Positions 43,840 through 53,630 of a DNA stretch of 64,000 bases are shown here, piece by piece. The DNA lies in the NCBI GenBank assembly GCA_905220665.1, contig CAJNAR010000013.1:124001-188000 (forward strand), in the 5' to 3' direction. Source of the DNA: Albugo candida (lineage: Eukaryota; Oomycota; Peronosporomycetes; Albuginales; Albuginaceae). A model generated the notes under the pieces. It was not told the origin of the DNA, ran no database searches, and was given only the letters and a program-made list of their open reading frames with translations. The position numbers and the translations under genes were made by a program. How positions within the stretch are numbered: position 1 is the stretch's first letter; every line of letters begins with the position of its first letter.

Positions 43840-44792
43840 ATGCCCGTATTTTTAGCAGGGAGAAACGATCGTCAAGTGTCGAAAGAACGAAGCGTCATGC
43901 AGCGGGAAGAATGCATTTATAATCTGATTCCTGCCGTAGTTCCTCAAGTCGTAAAGCCTTCGCGTTATTTGTCAAAACACGATCCTCTTCTTCAGCCAAC
44001 GGGAACAACATTTGGCTTACAGGGCAAAACACGAGTCGCAGGCGCCAATTTGGGAAGTAATGCGCGTTTGCCGCCACCAAAAAGTGCCGCGGGAATTGGA
44101 CGTGAAACTCGAAAACCTGATGCGAAGAGTTTTATCAAGAAAGGAGAACGATGCAATACACTGATGCTTACGGATAGTGCACGTAAGTGGCGTTTATGAC
44201 TTTTTATCGATTACGTTGGAGATTTATATCGTATGCAGCTAAACAATTTGCGTACAATGGAAAACGGATGCCTAAAGTTGTGAAACGGGATGAGAGACCA
44301 GTTATGGGATTGAAATCAGGGAAGAATTACCTGACTACGAATGCGGTGGACGCGATTCTAGCAGTTCCAGGTAATCGTGCAGCCAGCAAATTCGAACCGC
44401 CGCAATATCGAAACAAACAAGATTACGGGCAAGTGCCCAAATATCTGAGTCAAGTCAAAGATGAGATTGAATGGGAGAATCAGCTCATTGAACATGTGGT
44501 GCGTCAAAACAGCGATCGGATGGATGATGACTCAGGGAATCAAGGGGGACAACCACTCGACGAGCACGAACGTCAGCAGCTTGTGAACGCTCTCAAAGCG
44601 AAATGGGATAATGTCAATGCAAAGTATCAAAAGTTGTGTCACAATGTGGTCTTTGACACGCTTGGTAAAGTGAGAAGAAAAGAAACACTTGAAAAAGAAT
44701 TGACGCAGCTGGAGAAAGATATTGATCTTTTAGAAAAGGGGCCTGTGGTCATCACACATGACACTCCACATCGCCATCCCGAGCGTCAATGA
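43840..44792 (+). CDS. Enkurin-domain protein (ciliary)
   Basis: Two exons, 43840-44182 and 44239-44792, with a 56-nt intron (GTAAGT..GCAG), give 298 residues; the Met at 43897 would give 279 and places the conserved ECIYNLIP at the very N-terminus as in animal enkurin. Other hallmarks: VKPSRYLSKHDPLL, RDERPVMGLKSGKNYLTTNA, QDYGQVPKYLSQVKDEIEWE, and a C-terminal helical enkurin domain (LNALKAKWDNVNAKYQKL-like, then KETLEKELTQLEKDIDLLEK). Enkurin is a microtubule inner protein of motile cilia, so this gene points to a flagellated zoospore stage. Confidence 0.9.
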
Positions 44793-44842
44793 AGGTACAG
44801 AAATTTTCGGTGTTTACTAATCATATAATATGAAGTATTGCG

Positions 44843-45749
44843 TCAGGAATCGCTTCCACTGAGTTGTTCAATTTGCTGTCTTGCTTCTTGTATTTGATAC
44901 ACCAATTCACGAAGTTGTTCTACAGAACAAGCAAATTTCTTTTTTTCAAGCGACTCGCCTACAGACGTGACAGCTTTTCCGGCGTGTATTCTAGTCGCTG
45001 GCTTTTGCACCACCAATTCAACCAAGCAAAGAAGCTCACGAATATCGCCTTGTGTACTGGATCGTATCTCATAATCCAGACGCCAAGAAATATCCACCAT
45101 ATGCGAGAAATCCCAACCTACAACACAAAGCGATAAGAAGCAATTCAACGACGCTGTTCGGCTCAATCTACTTGTGTGCTGCAAGACTGGCTGAATCTTG
45201 GGTATCGCTTTTGCAATCAGGTTAAGGAAACATTGATGCATGGACGTGATCACCTCTGATTCACCCGGAACGTTAAACCCGAAAAGAGCCAATTCCTCGC
45301 TATAGTGCAAATGAAAACAGCTTAGTTTCAGCTTTGGCGTCGATTTTCATATCTCACTCATTCGCGCACAATTCCGTATGGTTTTCTCTCAAGAAATGGA
45401 CGACAACAGCACAAACGAGCTGGTATATTTCGCGTAGAAGCACGGGGTCTTCCGCGGCATGACGTGCGCATCTTTTCCATTTCTCTTGGACCTCGGACCA
45501 CTTGGTCTTAAGTACGGCTTCTGCGTTCTCATGTTGCGGCACAAGGTCTCTGACAAGCTCATCGACAGCAACCTGTATCAACGCATCGAGGCATTCCGCA
45601 GAGATTATCGTCTCCATTGCATAAATCACACGCGCAGAAGCGAGCATATGTGCGTCATGAGGTGAGATCGCTGCATCCGTCATAAGTCCGAGCACGTACT
45701 TTTGCAAAGTACCGTGCGTGTGCTCTTGATGGTGTTCTTGCTTCCGCAT
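44843..45749 (-). CDS. COMM-domain (COMMD) protein with long N-terminus
   Basis: Three exons, 45749-45358, 45299-45172 and 45117-44843, with introns of 58 and 54 nt, give 264 residues. The C-terminal COMM domain is visible after splicing: SWDFSHMVDISWRLDYEIRS, then LLCLVELVVQ, ending in a helix (SVEQLRELVYQIQEARQQI). The upstream part is helical (LVRDLVPQHENAEAVLKTKW, LFGFNVPGESEVI). COMMD proteins form the Commander complex for endosomal recycling; which member this is I cannot say. Usual length is about 200, so this N-terminus is long, and Mets at 45683 and 45647 are plausible later starts. With the start given, the gene overlaps the 5' end of the divergent Dicer gene by 21 bp. Confidence 0.75.
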
Positions 45750-48700
45750 CAGCACGAATTTGTGTGTCTCTGTCGCGACCAACAGCAGAATTTTCTCGTC
45801 TGTAGCCCACACAAAGTCGGCAAGACATTCGCCGCCTGCAGTATCGTACGCAACCTCTTCACCGAGCCAGAATTATCGGAAAAAGCGCTGTGCCATTCTG
45901 CATTAAGTTCGCATGGACCCGCATGCGCCTCCGAGCCCACGCCAAATTCTACTAAAGTTATCATCATCGTCCCTTCCACAGACGCTGTACGCGATATCAC
46001 AATCGAATTGGGTCGATTGTGTGCTGTAAATGTCGTCAAATGCTGCCAAAACGTGTCAAAAGAGTCGATACACGTGAACCATTCTTCTCCATCAAACGCT
46101 TTATCCACCGACGAAATCGAGTCACCTGCTGCTCGAATAGAAGCACCGAAACCCTCTCCGACTCAAGACGACGTCAAAAAATGGGAAATAGATGATTCCT
46201 TTGCCCTTGAACGCATTGCATCTGCTCCAATTCTTGTTCTCACTTCTCACATTGCGCTCAGTCTTATACGACGCAAACTCCTCTCTCTACCATCGGATTC
46301 GCCCGAACGAAATGGAAATGCTACTTCTTGGCTGTTTATCCTGGAAAACATTGAGCAGATTCAGTCAAGTTCTCCGGTCTTTTTCAAGCATTTCGACGCG
46401 CATTTCGGCTCCGTCTTCCGACAAACAGACTCATCGTCTAAACTTGCAAAGCTTTTCGCCACAGCTTCGACATCGCTGTCGAAATTGTATGCATTATCGT
46501 CTTTAAAACCGATTCTGTCGATGGTACAAGCGATCAATGTGCTTCCAATTGTATCGCCCGATATCATTCAATCGCTTCAATCGCTCCCGCCGTACCTCAT
46601 GGAGACGTTTGAAATGTCTGTAGATGCCATAGGAAACGAAAATGAGCTTTTACAATGCACACCTTCCGATTTCTTACACGGAAAAAACAAGAAAGAAATT
46701 GATTTTATTCGATTGTATCGTATCGAATTGGTAATGGGAAACTCTGCAGCTATCTACGATGAGAAAAAATGCCAAGAAAAGGTCGATCGATTTTCCAGTG
46801 AGGCGCAATTGATATATGAGCATTTGGGCGTTTGGTGTTTCTATAAATTCATCGAAATTGAGCTCCTTACCGGGCTACAAGCTTGTTTTGTCAGCGATAC
46901 CGACAATGTGAACCACTGCAAGCGACGTCGCCTGGAGCAAATCAGCCTGGATAAGAGCGAATCCGATGAAGAAATCAAAGCGGTAGCCACCTTAGAGACC
47001 GATATCACACCACAGACCGCTTCTCAAGCTTTAGAAGACGATTTGGATGTCACAATTTTCAACCTCAATCTGAATTGCAACGCGATGGAGTACGCTGAAC
47101 GAATTCGAGCGTATTTCGACATGAAAGAGACAATCGATCCAAAAGTCGATTATATCATTAAAGTAATTGCGTGGATGTCGAATCAATTGTCGAAAATCGG
47201 GCTGAAGGCTGCATCTCCACGCCTTCGAAAAGTAGCCTCATTGATCCAAACGAGAATGCTCAATGAAGGCTCTAAAATCAAAAGTTGGGTGTTTCTCAGT
47301 CGTCGATGCTATTGTCGCGTGGTCGCAGAGTACCTGACATGTATTCTCGATCCATTAGGAGCTCCTCCGTGCTGTTGTATGCTCGGAAGCAATAGTGCTC
47401 GAATATGTGGCAAACTCCATTTTTCCACTTACGCTCGCGTTCTCACAATGCTTTCCGAATACAAAACCAATGTGATGGTGACGACATTTATCAGCAAAGC
47501 AGAGAACAACACACCAGAATGCGATCTTCTCATTGTAATGGATCAACTTACTGAGCCAGAAAAGCTGTACGAATGCGCGAGTCGAGCACATCCTTCTCGT
47601 GGGGTCATCAAGTATATCATTCCCAACACGTCGGTCGAGATACGAAAGTACGATTTGCTCATTCGAAAGCTCTTTGAGTACCTCGAGGAGCAGGGTATCG
47701 TCCATCTACCTTCCCAAGTCCCATCTCGAGCTTTAACGACCTCTACGCCTCAACTCAATCGGAAGGAATCGGTCTCTGTATCCCCCTACGAGATCGTATT
47801 TAGCGATACAAACAGCGTCTTGAATCTCGACAACAGTGAGAAGATCTTGAGCGATTTTTGTGACGCGCTTCCGGGCCAAAATACATTCGATCGTCGTGCA
47901 GAATACAAAATCCGACGCCATTTCTCATCGAATGGAATGACAGCGACACAGAAACAATACAAGAAGAAGCGGCTTAAATTCAATTGCAAATTGGATGACC
48001 AAATTGATGATTGTCGAGCACAAGCCGAAGATCCCGTAGAAGCGAATTCTGAAGCTATTGCATACTCTGTCGCGTTGATGCTTCCTCGAATGCTTCGTAT
48101 AAATCGACCGATTGTGACCAGCAAAGAGCCTTCTGAGGCTCAGGCACGAAGTATTGCTGCATTTAAAGCGTGTCAGCAACTCTTGAAACGAGGTCATTTA
48201 GATCGAAATCTTCGATCGATACTTCTGGCCAAGCAATCCAGCATCCATGGGAAGAATTCCGACCAGAAAATCATCGCGAAATTGACCGCCTCCGCTAAAT
48301 TTGTGAGCCTGAATCGTCCTCAGGGCAAAGAGGAAGCTATCCCCGGCGCATTAAGCGATCTTTTAGTACATGATTCGTACGATATTCCACCGGTGACAGC
48401 GAAAGAGCTTGGATTGAGCACGATACGAAGCAGAATCGATGCATCGGATGGCTCAATTACGATGTATTTGTACGGGATCCAGCCGCTGGAAATTGGTATT
48501 CTCTCGTCTGATATTTTGTACACTGGAGACACCAATACGCAATGGCGATACGACTTTGCTACAAGCGATGTTATGACACAGGAAATACATTCCGCGACAT
48601 TGGAAAAACACCCAATTTCAGTGAAAATGAGCAGAAAAGAGCTCCATCAGGCTCTCCATTTCCATCTGATCGTCATGAGGCTTGCGTGTATGAGCGTCGA

Positions 48701-50615
48701 AGACGCTATTCGAGAAGTCCGCGTGGAGGAAGACGATGTGTGGAAGGAATTCTCCGAAATGAACGATAAAGGGTACTTGGTCCTTCCCACCAAATTAGAT
48801 GAAGCGTATGCGATCGATTGGGAATATGTGCTTCAGATCACCGGAAAGCCGCTTTTGCGTCCATTATGGCCGCTTCCTTCCAACATCGCGCACCCGGTGA
48901 ATGAGTGGATTATCGTCCCTACCACACGACGTAATGTGACGTACGTGGTCCAGCAGGTGCGTGACGAGCTCGTGGAAACGTTCTGTGAGCCATTCATCAA
49001 AGACCCGACGCATTACAAAGATAATTTAAAACGAGGTCAATCGACGCCAGGCAACCCGATTCTTGGACGATGGCACACACGCGAGCAAATTCGTGAGGCG
49101 AATCCTATGCAGCCGATGGTATATGGGATCCAAACACCGACAATTGTGCCACTGATTCGACGTGTGATGCAGCGAAACCAAGAAGATCTCATCAAATCGA
49201 CTACGCGATACAATGAGCGTCTTTTGATCCCAGAATACACGAGTCTTTTGCTTCTTTCCAGGACGCGATATTTCCAAATTATTGGAATTGTGCCGCTTTT
49301 GTACGAATTTGAACGAAAGGCTCAGGTATCCACACTCATGCGTGAAATCGGTTTGGAAGTCGACATGAATTTGCTTGGAAATGCCACAAGTAAGCCGGCA
49401 TACGAGCGTCTGGAAGTCTTGGGTGATACATATCTCAAGCTCGAAACTTCGTGGTTTATGTACGAAATTCGCAGAGATGTCCCCGATGAGGGAACACTAT
49501 CAATGCTGCGGAGAGACATCATTCGTAATGATCGTTTGTGTCAATTTGCTCTGAACAAAAATCTTCATCATTACATCGTGTACCCGGCCGAATTAGAACA
49601 GCATCCATTTGCGTGCTGGAAGCCTTCCTGCATGGGAAAAACGCCTCAATCGATTAATGCTCCATCCAAATGGATTGCTGATGTTCTGGAAGCTATTTGT
49701 GGAGCGTATATCGTCGGACATGGCGAAAAAGGAGCTCGACATTTTCTGAAATGGGTCGGTATTCAGGTTCTCGAGGAGCCTTTCAACTTGAAGCAGAGAT
49801 TCTACCCCGATTGCTATCCAAAGACACTGATGCGTGCTGCTGTGCCTATCGATGGGAACGCGGGCGTTGGTATTGGGAATTGGAATTTTTCGATTTTGCA
49901 TTATGAGAATTTGGTCACAAAAATGAGACTTTTGGAAAAACGACTTTGCTATCGTTTTCGGAATAAATTGTTATTGCTCGAAGCAATTGCTCATCCATCG
50001 GTACGTCGCTTGGAACTTGTGATAAACAGTGAGAAACGTATGAATTGGCACGGGAATTACGAGCGATTGGAGTATTTGGGTGACGCATTGATTGAATATT
50101 TGACCGTATCTTACGCATTCCTGGCGCATGATACCTGGCTTCCAGGCTCGTTATCGAATTGGAAAGCAGCCACAGTTTCCAATGACGCATTGGGGAAAAC
50201 AGCGATTGCTTGTTTCGGTATCGATGAAGCCATTTGCTCGGGACATTTGCATTTCGATCGAGAAATCGTGAAAAAAATCAAAATGATCCCGAGAACGTAT
50301 GAGGTCGATTATCGTGTGGATACGATACAACCTGAGCATTCTCGGAATTCTACGACGACAAGCAATTGCACCACGAATCTCCTAGCATTGCCCAAGATCC
50401 TGGCTGATGTCATGGAAGCGCTCGTTGCAGCAGTATTTCTCGATTCCGGAAAGGATCTCGGGATCATTCGCGATGTGTTTTTCGGTCGATTGCTGGAAAC
50501 GATCGGAGAGGATGCCACGCGATTTGTGTGTCATGAAAGCGGTCTCATCATCGACGATCAAGGACAAGAGGATCTTTTCAACATGGAAGCATTCACATTG
50601 TCCGATGAAGATTAA
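45729..50615 (+). CDS. Dicer-like ribonuclease III
   Basis: 1628 residues from the first ATG; the frame is open further upstream. Domains in order: a degenerate helicase N-terminus with a Walker A-like CSPHKVGKT (Lys32) but LENIEQ near residue 205 where DECH is expected; a helicase-C remnant (MVTTFISKAENNTPECDLLI); a dimerisation domain (DUF283) near 775-850 (SVALMLPRMLRINRP); a PAZ-like region about 960-1150; RNase IIIa (YERLEVLGDTYLK, Glu1226; ADVLEAICGAY, Asp1318 and Glu1321); and RNase IIIb (YERLEYLGDALIEY, Glu1445; ADVMEALVAAVF, Asp1560 and Glu1563). Both RNase III sites keep their acidic residues, so dsRNA cleavage is expected, while ATP hydrolysis is probably lost. No dsRNA-binding domain follows; the protein ends in a short acidic tail. 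It lies 2 bp from the convergent ARP2 stop codon. Confidence 0.93.
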   Translation: MVFLLPHQHEFVCLCRDQQQNFLVCSPHKVGKTFAACSIVRNLFTEPELSEKALCHSALSSHGPACASEPTPNSTKVIIIVPSTDAVRDITIELGRLCAVNVVKCCQNVSKESIHVNHSSPSNALSTDEIESPAARIEAPKPSPTQDDVKKWEIDDSFALERIASAPILVLTSHIALSLIRRKLLSLPSDSPERNGNATSWLFILENIEQIQSSSPVFFKHFDAHFGSVFRQTDSSSKLAKLFATASTSLSKLYALSSLKPILSMVQAINVLPIVSPDIIQSLQSLPPYLMETFEMSVDAIGNENELLQCTPSDFLHGKNKKEIDFIRLYRIELVMGNSAAIYDEKKCQEKVDRFSSEAQLIYEHLGVWCFYKFIEIELLTGLQACFVSDTDNVNHCKRRRLEQISLDKSESDEEIKAVATLETDITPQTASQALEDDLDVTIFNLNLNCNAMEYAERIRAYFDMKETIDPKVDYIIKVIAWMSNQLSKIGLKAASPRLRKVASLIQTRMLNEGSKIKSWVFLSRRCYCRVVAEYLTCILDPLGAPPCCCMLGSNSARICGKLHFSTYARVLTMLSEYKTNVMVTTFISKAENNTPECDLLIVMDQLTEPEKLYECASRAHPSRGVIKYIIPNTSVEIRKYDLLIRKLFEYLEEQGIVHLPSQVPSRALTTSTPQLNRKESVSVSPYEIVFSDTNSVLNLDNSEKILSDFCDALPGQNTFDRRAEYKIRRHFSSNGMTATQKQYKKKRLKFNCKLDDQIDDCRAQAEDPVEANSEAIAYSVALMLPRMLRINRPIVTSKEPSEAQARSIAAFKACQQLLKRGHLDRNLRSILLAKQSSIHGKNSDQKIIAKLTASAKFVSLNRPQGKEEAIPGALSDLLVHDSYDIPPVTAKELGLSTIRSRIDASDGSITMYLYGIQPLEIGILSSDILYTGDTNTQWRYDFATSDVMTQEIHSATLEKHPISVKMSRKELHQALHFHLIVMRLACMSVEDAIREVRVEEDDVWKEFSEMNDKGYLVLPTKLDEAYAIDWEYVLQITGKPLLRPLWPLPSNIAHPVNEWIIVPTTRRNVTYVVQQVRDELVETFCEPFIKDPTHYKDNLKRGQSTPGNPILGRWHTREQIREANPMQPMVYGIQTPTIVPLIRRVMQRNQEDLIKSTTRYNERLLIPEYTSLLLLSRTRYFQIIGIVPLLYEFERKAQVSTLMREIGLEVDMNLLGNATSKPAYERLEVLGDTYLKLETSWFMYEIRRDVPDEGTLSMLRRDIIRNDRLCQFALNKNLHHYIVYPAELEQHPFACWKPSCMGKTPQSINAPSKWIADVLEAICGAYIVGHGEKGARHFLKWVGIQVLEEPFNLKQRFYPDCYPKTLMRAAVPIDGNAGVGIGNWNFSILHYENLVTKMRLLEKRLCYRFRNKLLLLEAIAHPSVRRLELVINSEKRMNWHGNYERLEYLGDALIEYLTVSYAFLAHDTWLPGSLSNWKAATVSNDALGKTAIACFGIDEAICSGHLHFDREIVKKIKMIPRTYEVDYRVDTIQPEHSRNSTTTSNCTTNLLALPKILADVMEALVAAVFLDSGKDLGIIRDVFFGRLLETIGEDATRFVCHESGLIIDDQGQEDLFNMEAFTLSDED

Positions 50616-50617
50616 CA

Positions 50618-51971
50618 CTAGCCTTTCAATTTACTCAAACATCGAACGCCTTGTTCCTGGTATTCTTTTCTAGAAATCCAAACTTGATCGTTGTCTTTGA
50701 GTAGATCGGCCAGCACGGTACCGCCTAGAAAGACGAGATGCTTTCGACGTGGAGGATCATTGATACGGAGACGGAATTTACTCAGGCGGGTCTTATCGCC
50801 TCGCAACACTTGATCGAGGTACCGGGTCTTGATGTCCTTTTCCAGGCGACTGGGAAGCCCGGGGTACATACTGGAGCCGCCAGAAAGCACAATGTTTTTG
50901 AAGAACTCGGTGCGTAGATCGATATCGGCTTTCATGCACATGTCAAAGACCATATCGCTGAGACCTGCGCCTTCCACATCGATTAAATTCGGTTGAAAAA
51001 GAGCTTCAGGAGCCTCAAAGCGCTCTCGGCCTAGCTTGATGATCCGGCCGTCTGGGAGCTCGTATGCCTCTTCCAAGATCGTTGTTTCCAAGGCCAATTG
51101 ACGCTCTGAAGCGGGTTCATATGCGACATAACAAAGCTTTTCTTTGATTTGACGAGCTGTTTCAAAGTCGGCAGTTCGATTAAATGCATATCCTCGAAGA
51201 AGTAATAATTTGATCAGATATTGTGTGATGTGTCGTCCTGCCACATCAAGTCGACGTATTAAATGTTCGGGGGAAAATCCTTCAAATACAGGGACAATGT
51301 GGGACACACCATCACCAGTGTCGATGACAACGCCGGTCATAAGTCCTTGCGCGTATAGTGTCAGCACTGCTTGAGTCGCAACGTAACATCCATCAAAACC
51401 GTACTTCTCCAACATGATCTCAACCAGCTTTTCACGATTACGACGTGGATTGAGAGGAGGTTCCGTCAACAATATGCGGTGTTCGGATGGCTGAATTTGA
51501 AGTCGTTCTTGAAAGGTGTAATCCCATAGTTTTTCCATATCGTCCCAATTCTTCACAATACCATTTTCCAGAGGGTATGTGATGTCCAGGTTTGCACGGA
51601 CTGCTGCCGCTTCATCTCCAAACATGATATCCTGTAGGATACAATACATGAGTATTTTGATGCATTGAAAGCAGCGATAGAATCCCTGTCGCGCTTACTT
51701 TAAGAAGAATATCTTTCTGAACAACTTCTTCGGCCCGCAAGATTGGTCGACCAACGAGCGATGGAAAAATACATTTGGGAAAATTATCCGCCGCAAAACC
51801 GCACTTTACAAACTATAATGCGAGGAGAGGGAAACGTCAGAAGAGGTTATGCAGCTGAAACGTGAGTGTCACGCGTAGTTGAGGATACTGTTTTACGTCG
51901 GGAATGAGTAAAAGAGAACGACGTACCCCTGTGCCGTTATCACACACAACAATTCGATTTGCAGCCACCAT
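50618..51971 (-). CDS. ARP2: Actin-related protein 2 (Arp2/3 complex)
   Basis: Three exons, 51971-51927, 51812-51699 and 51631-50618, with introns of 114 and 67 nt (the longest in the window), give 390 residues, the usual ARP2 length. The first exon encodes only 15 residues ([15 protein letters not shown]) and completes the nucleotide-binding loop with [20 protein letters not shown]. Further hallmarks: [75 protein letters not shown]. The NPRRNREK loop distinguishes ARP2 from actin and ARP3. It nucleates branched actin with ARP3 and ARPC subunits. Confidence 0.95.
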
Positions 51972-52092
51972 AACAATGTCTTAACTGATTACTGAGATGA
52001 AAACTGTTACAAAATTGTGCACATTTGTATACGAATTCAATAAATAAGTACATTTAACACTTATCAAAACGACGGCATCATACCCCTGTTAA

Positions 52093-52659
52093 CTACAAGT
52101 TCTTACACACAAATCGATTCAGCTGCAAGATATGAGCCGATGAGATACCATGACCTTCGAGAGGGTCCTGGCCACAAGATCGGAAACGATATGCAGTCTT
52201 GCAATCCAGCCCACAGAAACCATCAAATCGACTCAATGTTCGTTGGAAGCACTTGCCGCAGTTTCGACACCATCGCTGTTCTTGACTGGGGCCACTACGG
52301 CGTAACTTACTGGAGCAAAAGTCATCAGGTACTCTGTTACTTACAGATTCATAACGGTTACTATCATGTATGCTCGATGACGCCGAAATTGATAAAAGTT
52401 CTTGATCGAAATCAAAGCCGCGAATTGAGTGTGAAGACACAAGCTGTTCGGATCGCAACAAATAATCTTCGTCGCAAAGTATCGTATCGCGCTTTTTTTT
52501 CCTCCCAAATGATCCAAACCAGCCTTTTAATGTGCGACGCAAATGCGGTAAGAAACCCGTGCAGTTCTTTTTATCTTCGCATTCTTGTTCCCACGAACCG
52601 TTGGAATCAGATGATTTGTCTTGATGTGTACTATTTGTCCTATGTTTTCTTAATTTCAT
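52093..52659 (-). CDS. Small protein with C-terminal CxxC...CxxxC zinc-binding motif
   Basis: 188 residues, single exon. The N-terminal half is basic and low in complexity (GWFGSFGRKKKRD). The only ordered-looking part is WCRNCGKCFQRTLSRFDGFC followed by GLDCKTAYRF near residues 130-160. Four cysteines spaced as CxxC and CxxxC with aromatic residues resemble FCS/MYM-type zinc knuckles. The opposite strand is also open (52140-52709) but shows no domain. Function unknown; a protein-interaction zinc knuckle is the modest inference. Confidence 0.6.
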   Translation of the reverse strand: MKLRKHRTNSTHQDKSSDSNGSWEQECEDKKNCTGFLPHLRRTLKGWFGSFGRKKKRDTILCDEDYLLRSEQLVSSHSIRGFDFDQELLSISASSSIHDSNRYESVSNRVPDDFCSSKLRRSGPSQEQRWCRNCGKCFQRTLSRFDGFCGLDCKTAYRFRSCGQDPLEGHGISSAHILQLNRFVCKNL

Positions 52660-53630
52660 CTTTTGCTAAATATAACTTGCTCGCCAATGTAAAAGTGTGG
52701 AATGTGTGAAAGTTATGTTCGTATGATCAAATGTCTTCCTGTCAATCTGGCTGACAAAGATGAAATAAAGTAACTCGACTGTAACGGTTGTGAAAACCAG
52801 CCAAACGGTAATTTGATTGATTTTTTTTTCCGTCAAAATTTGTGTCGTCGTGTCGGTAGCTTTTTTTTTGGCAACGAACTGAACCGCCTTTATTGTAAGT
52901 CCAATGAATTTTGACCACTTAAAAGTTGCAAAGAGCTATTTTCCACTTTTTGAATCCAAGCAGACGACCGGATTATGAATCTCGCCGTCGTGGTCTGCGT
53001 AAAAGTGAAATTTTGATCAATTATTTAAACGCACTTCAACATGCAAAAGAATACTTCATCCTGTCTATAAAGGAAAATCACGCACAAATTTTAGAATAGA
53101 AACGTGGCACGCAAGAATAAACAGTCCATTTGTGTATCTTTACAGATTTCCGTCTCAAATATTTCGTGTAACGCTAGAGTGCTCCTTCTCTCGCTTAATT
53201 CTAGTCACCTTCATTATGACTTTCGTCACTAAATCTAAACACGCACCGCCCTATCATAATCGAATTTCTCGCCACCACATTAATGGCAGAAATGTTGCCG
53301 GAAACATGAGGGCGTTAGTACTTGATGTAAAAACGCAGCATGGAAAATTTGCTGACTTGAACTTTTGATTCTTGTACAAGAAAAACACGTAATGAGCAAG
53401 TTGAAGATAGCTTTCTACGATATTCTCGTGTCCAGCGGTACCCAGCGAAATAAGCTTTTACAATATTGTAAATTGCATTTCTTAGCATACTATGGCCTTC
53501 ATTCTGCTGTTCCAGAATCATCTGATCTCGCACTTGTCAAGTATACGCATGGCATCCCCCGCTTCTTCAACTATATATAATATACACACGCACCTAGCAC
53601 AAAGTTTCTTACATCCAATCCCATACTTTG
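52660..53630. other. Intergenic region, nothing recognised
   Basis: 971 bp between the divergently transcribed zinc-knuckle and PARN genes, so both promoters should lie here. T-runs occur at about 52822 and 52861. Short frames at 53132-53368 and 53365-53580 have no domain and no signal peptide. No RNA gene identified. Confidence 0.5.

Noticed and set aside
52140..52709. 189-codon plus-strand frame opposite the zinc-knuckle gene
   Set aside because: No domain or signal peptide; the minus-strand frame has a coherent Cys motif and is preferred.
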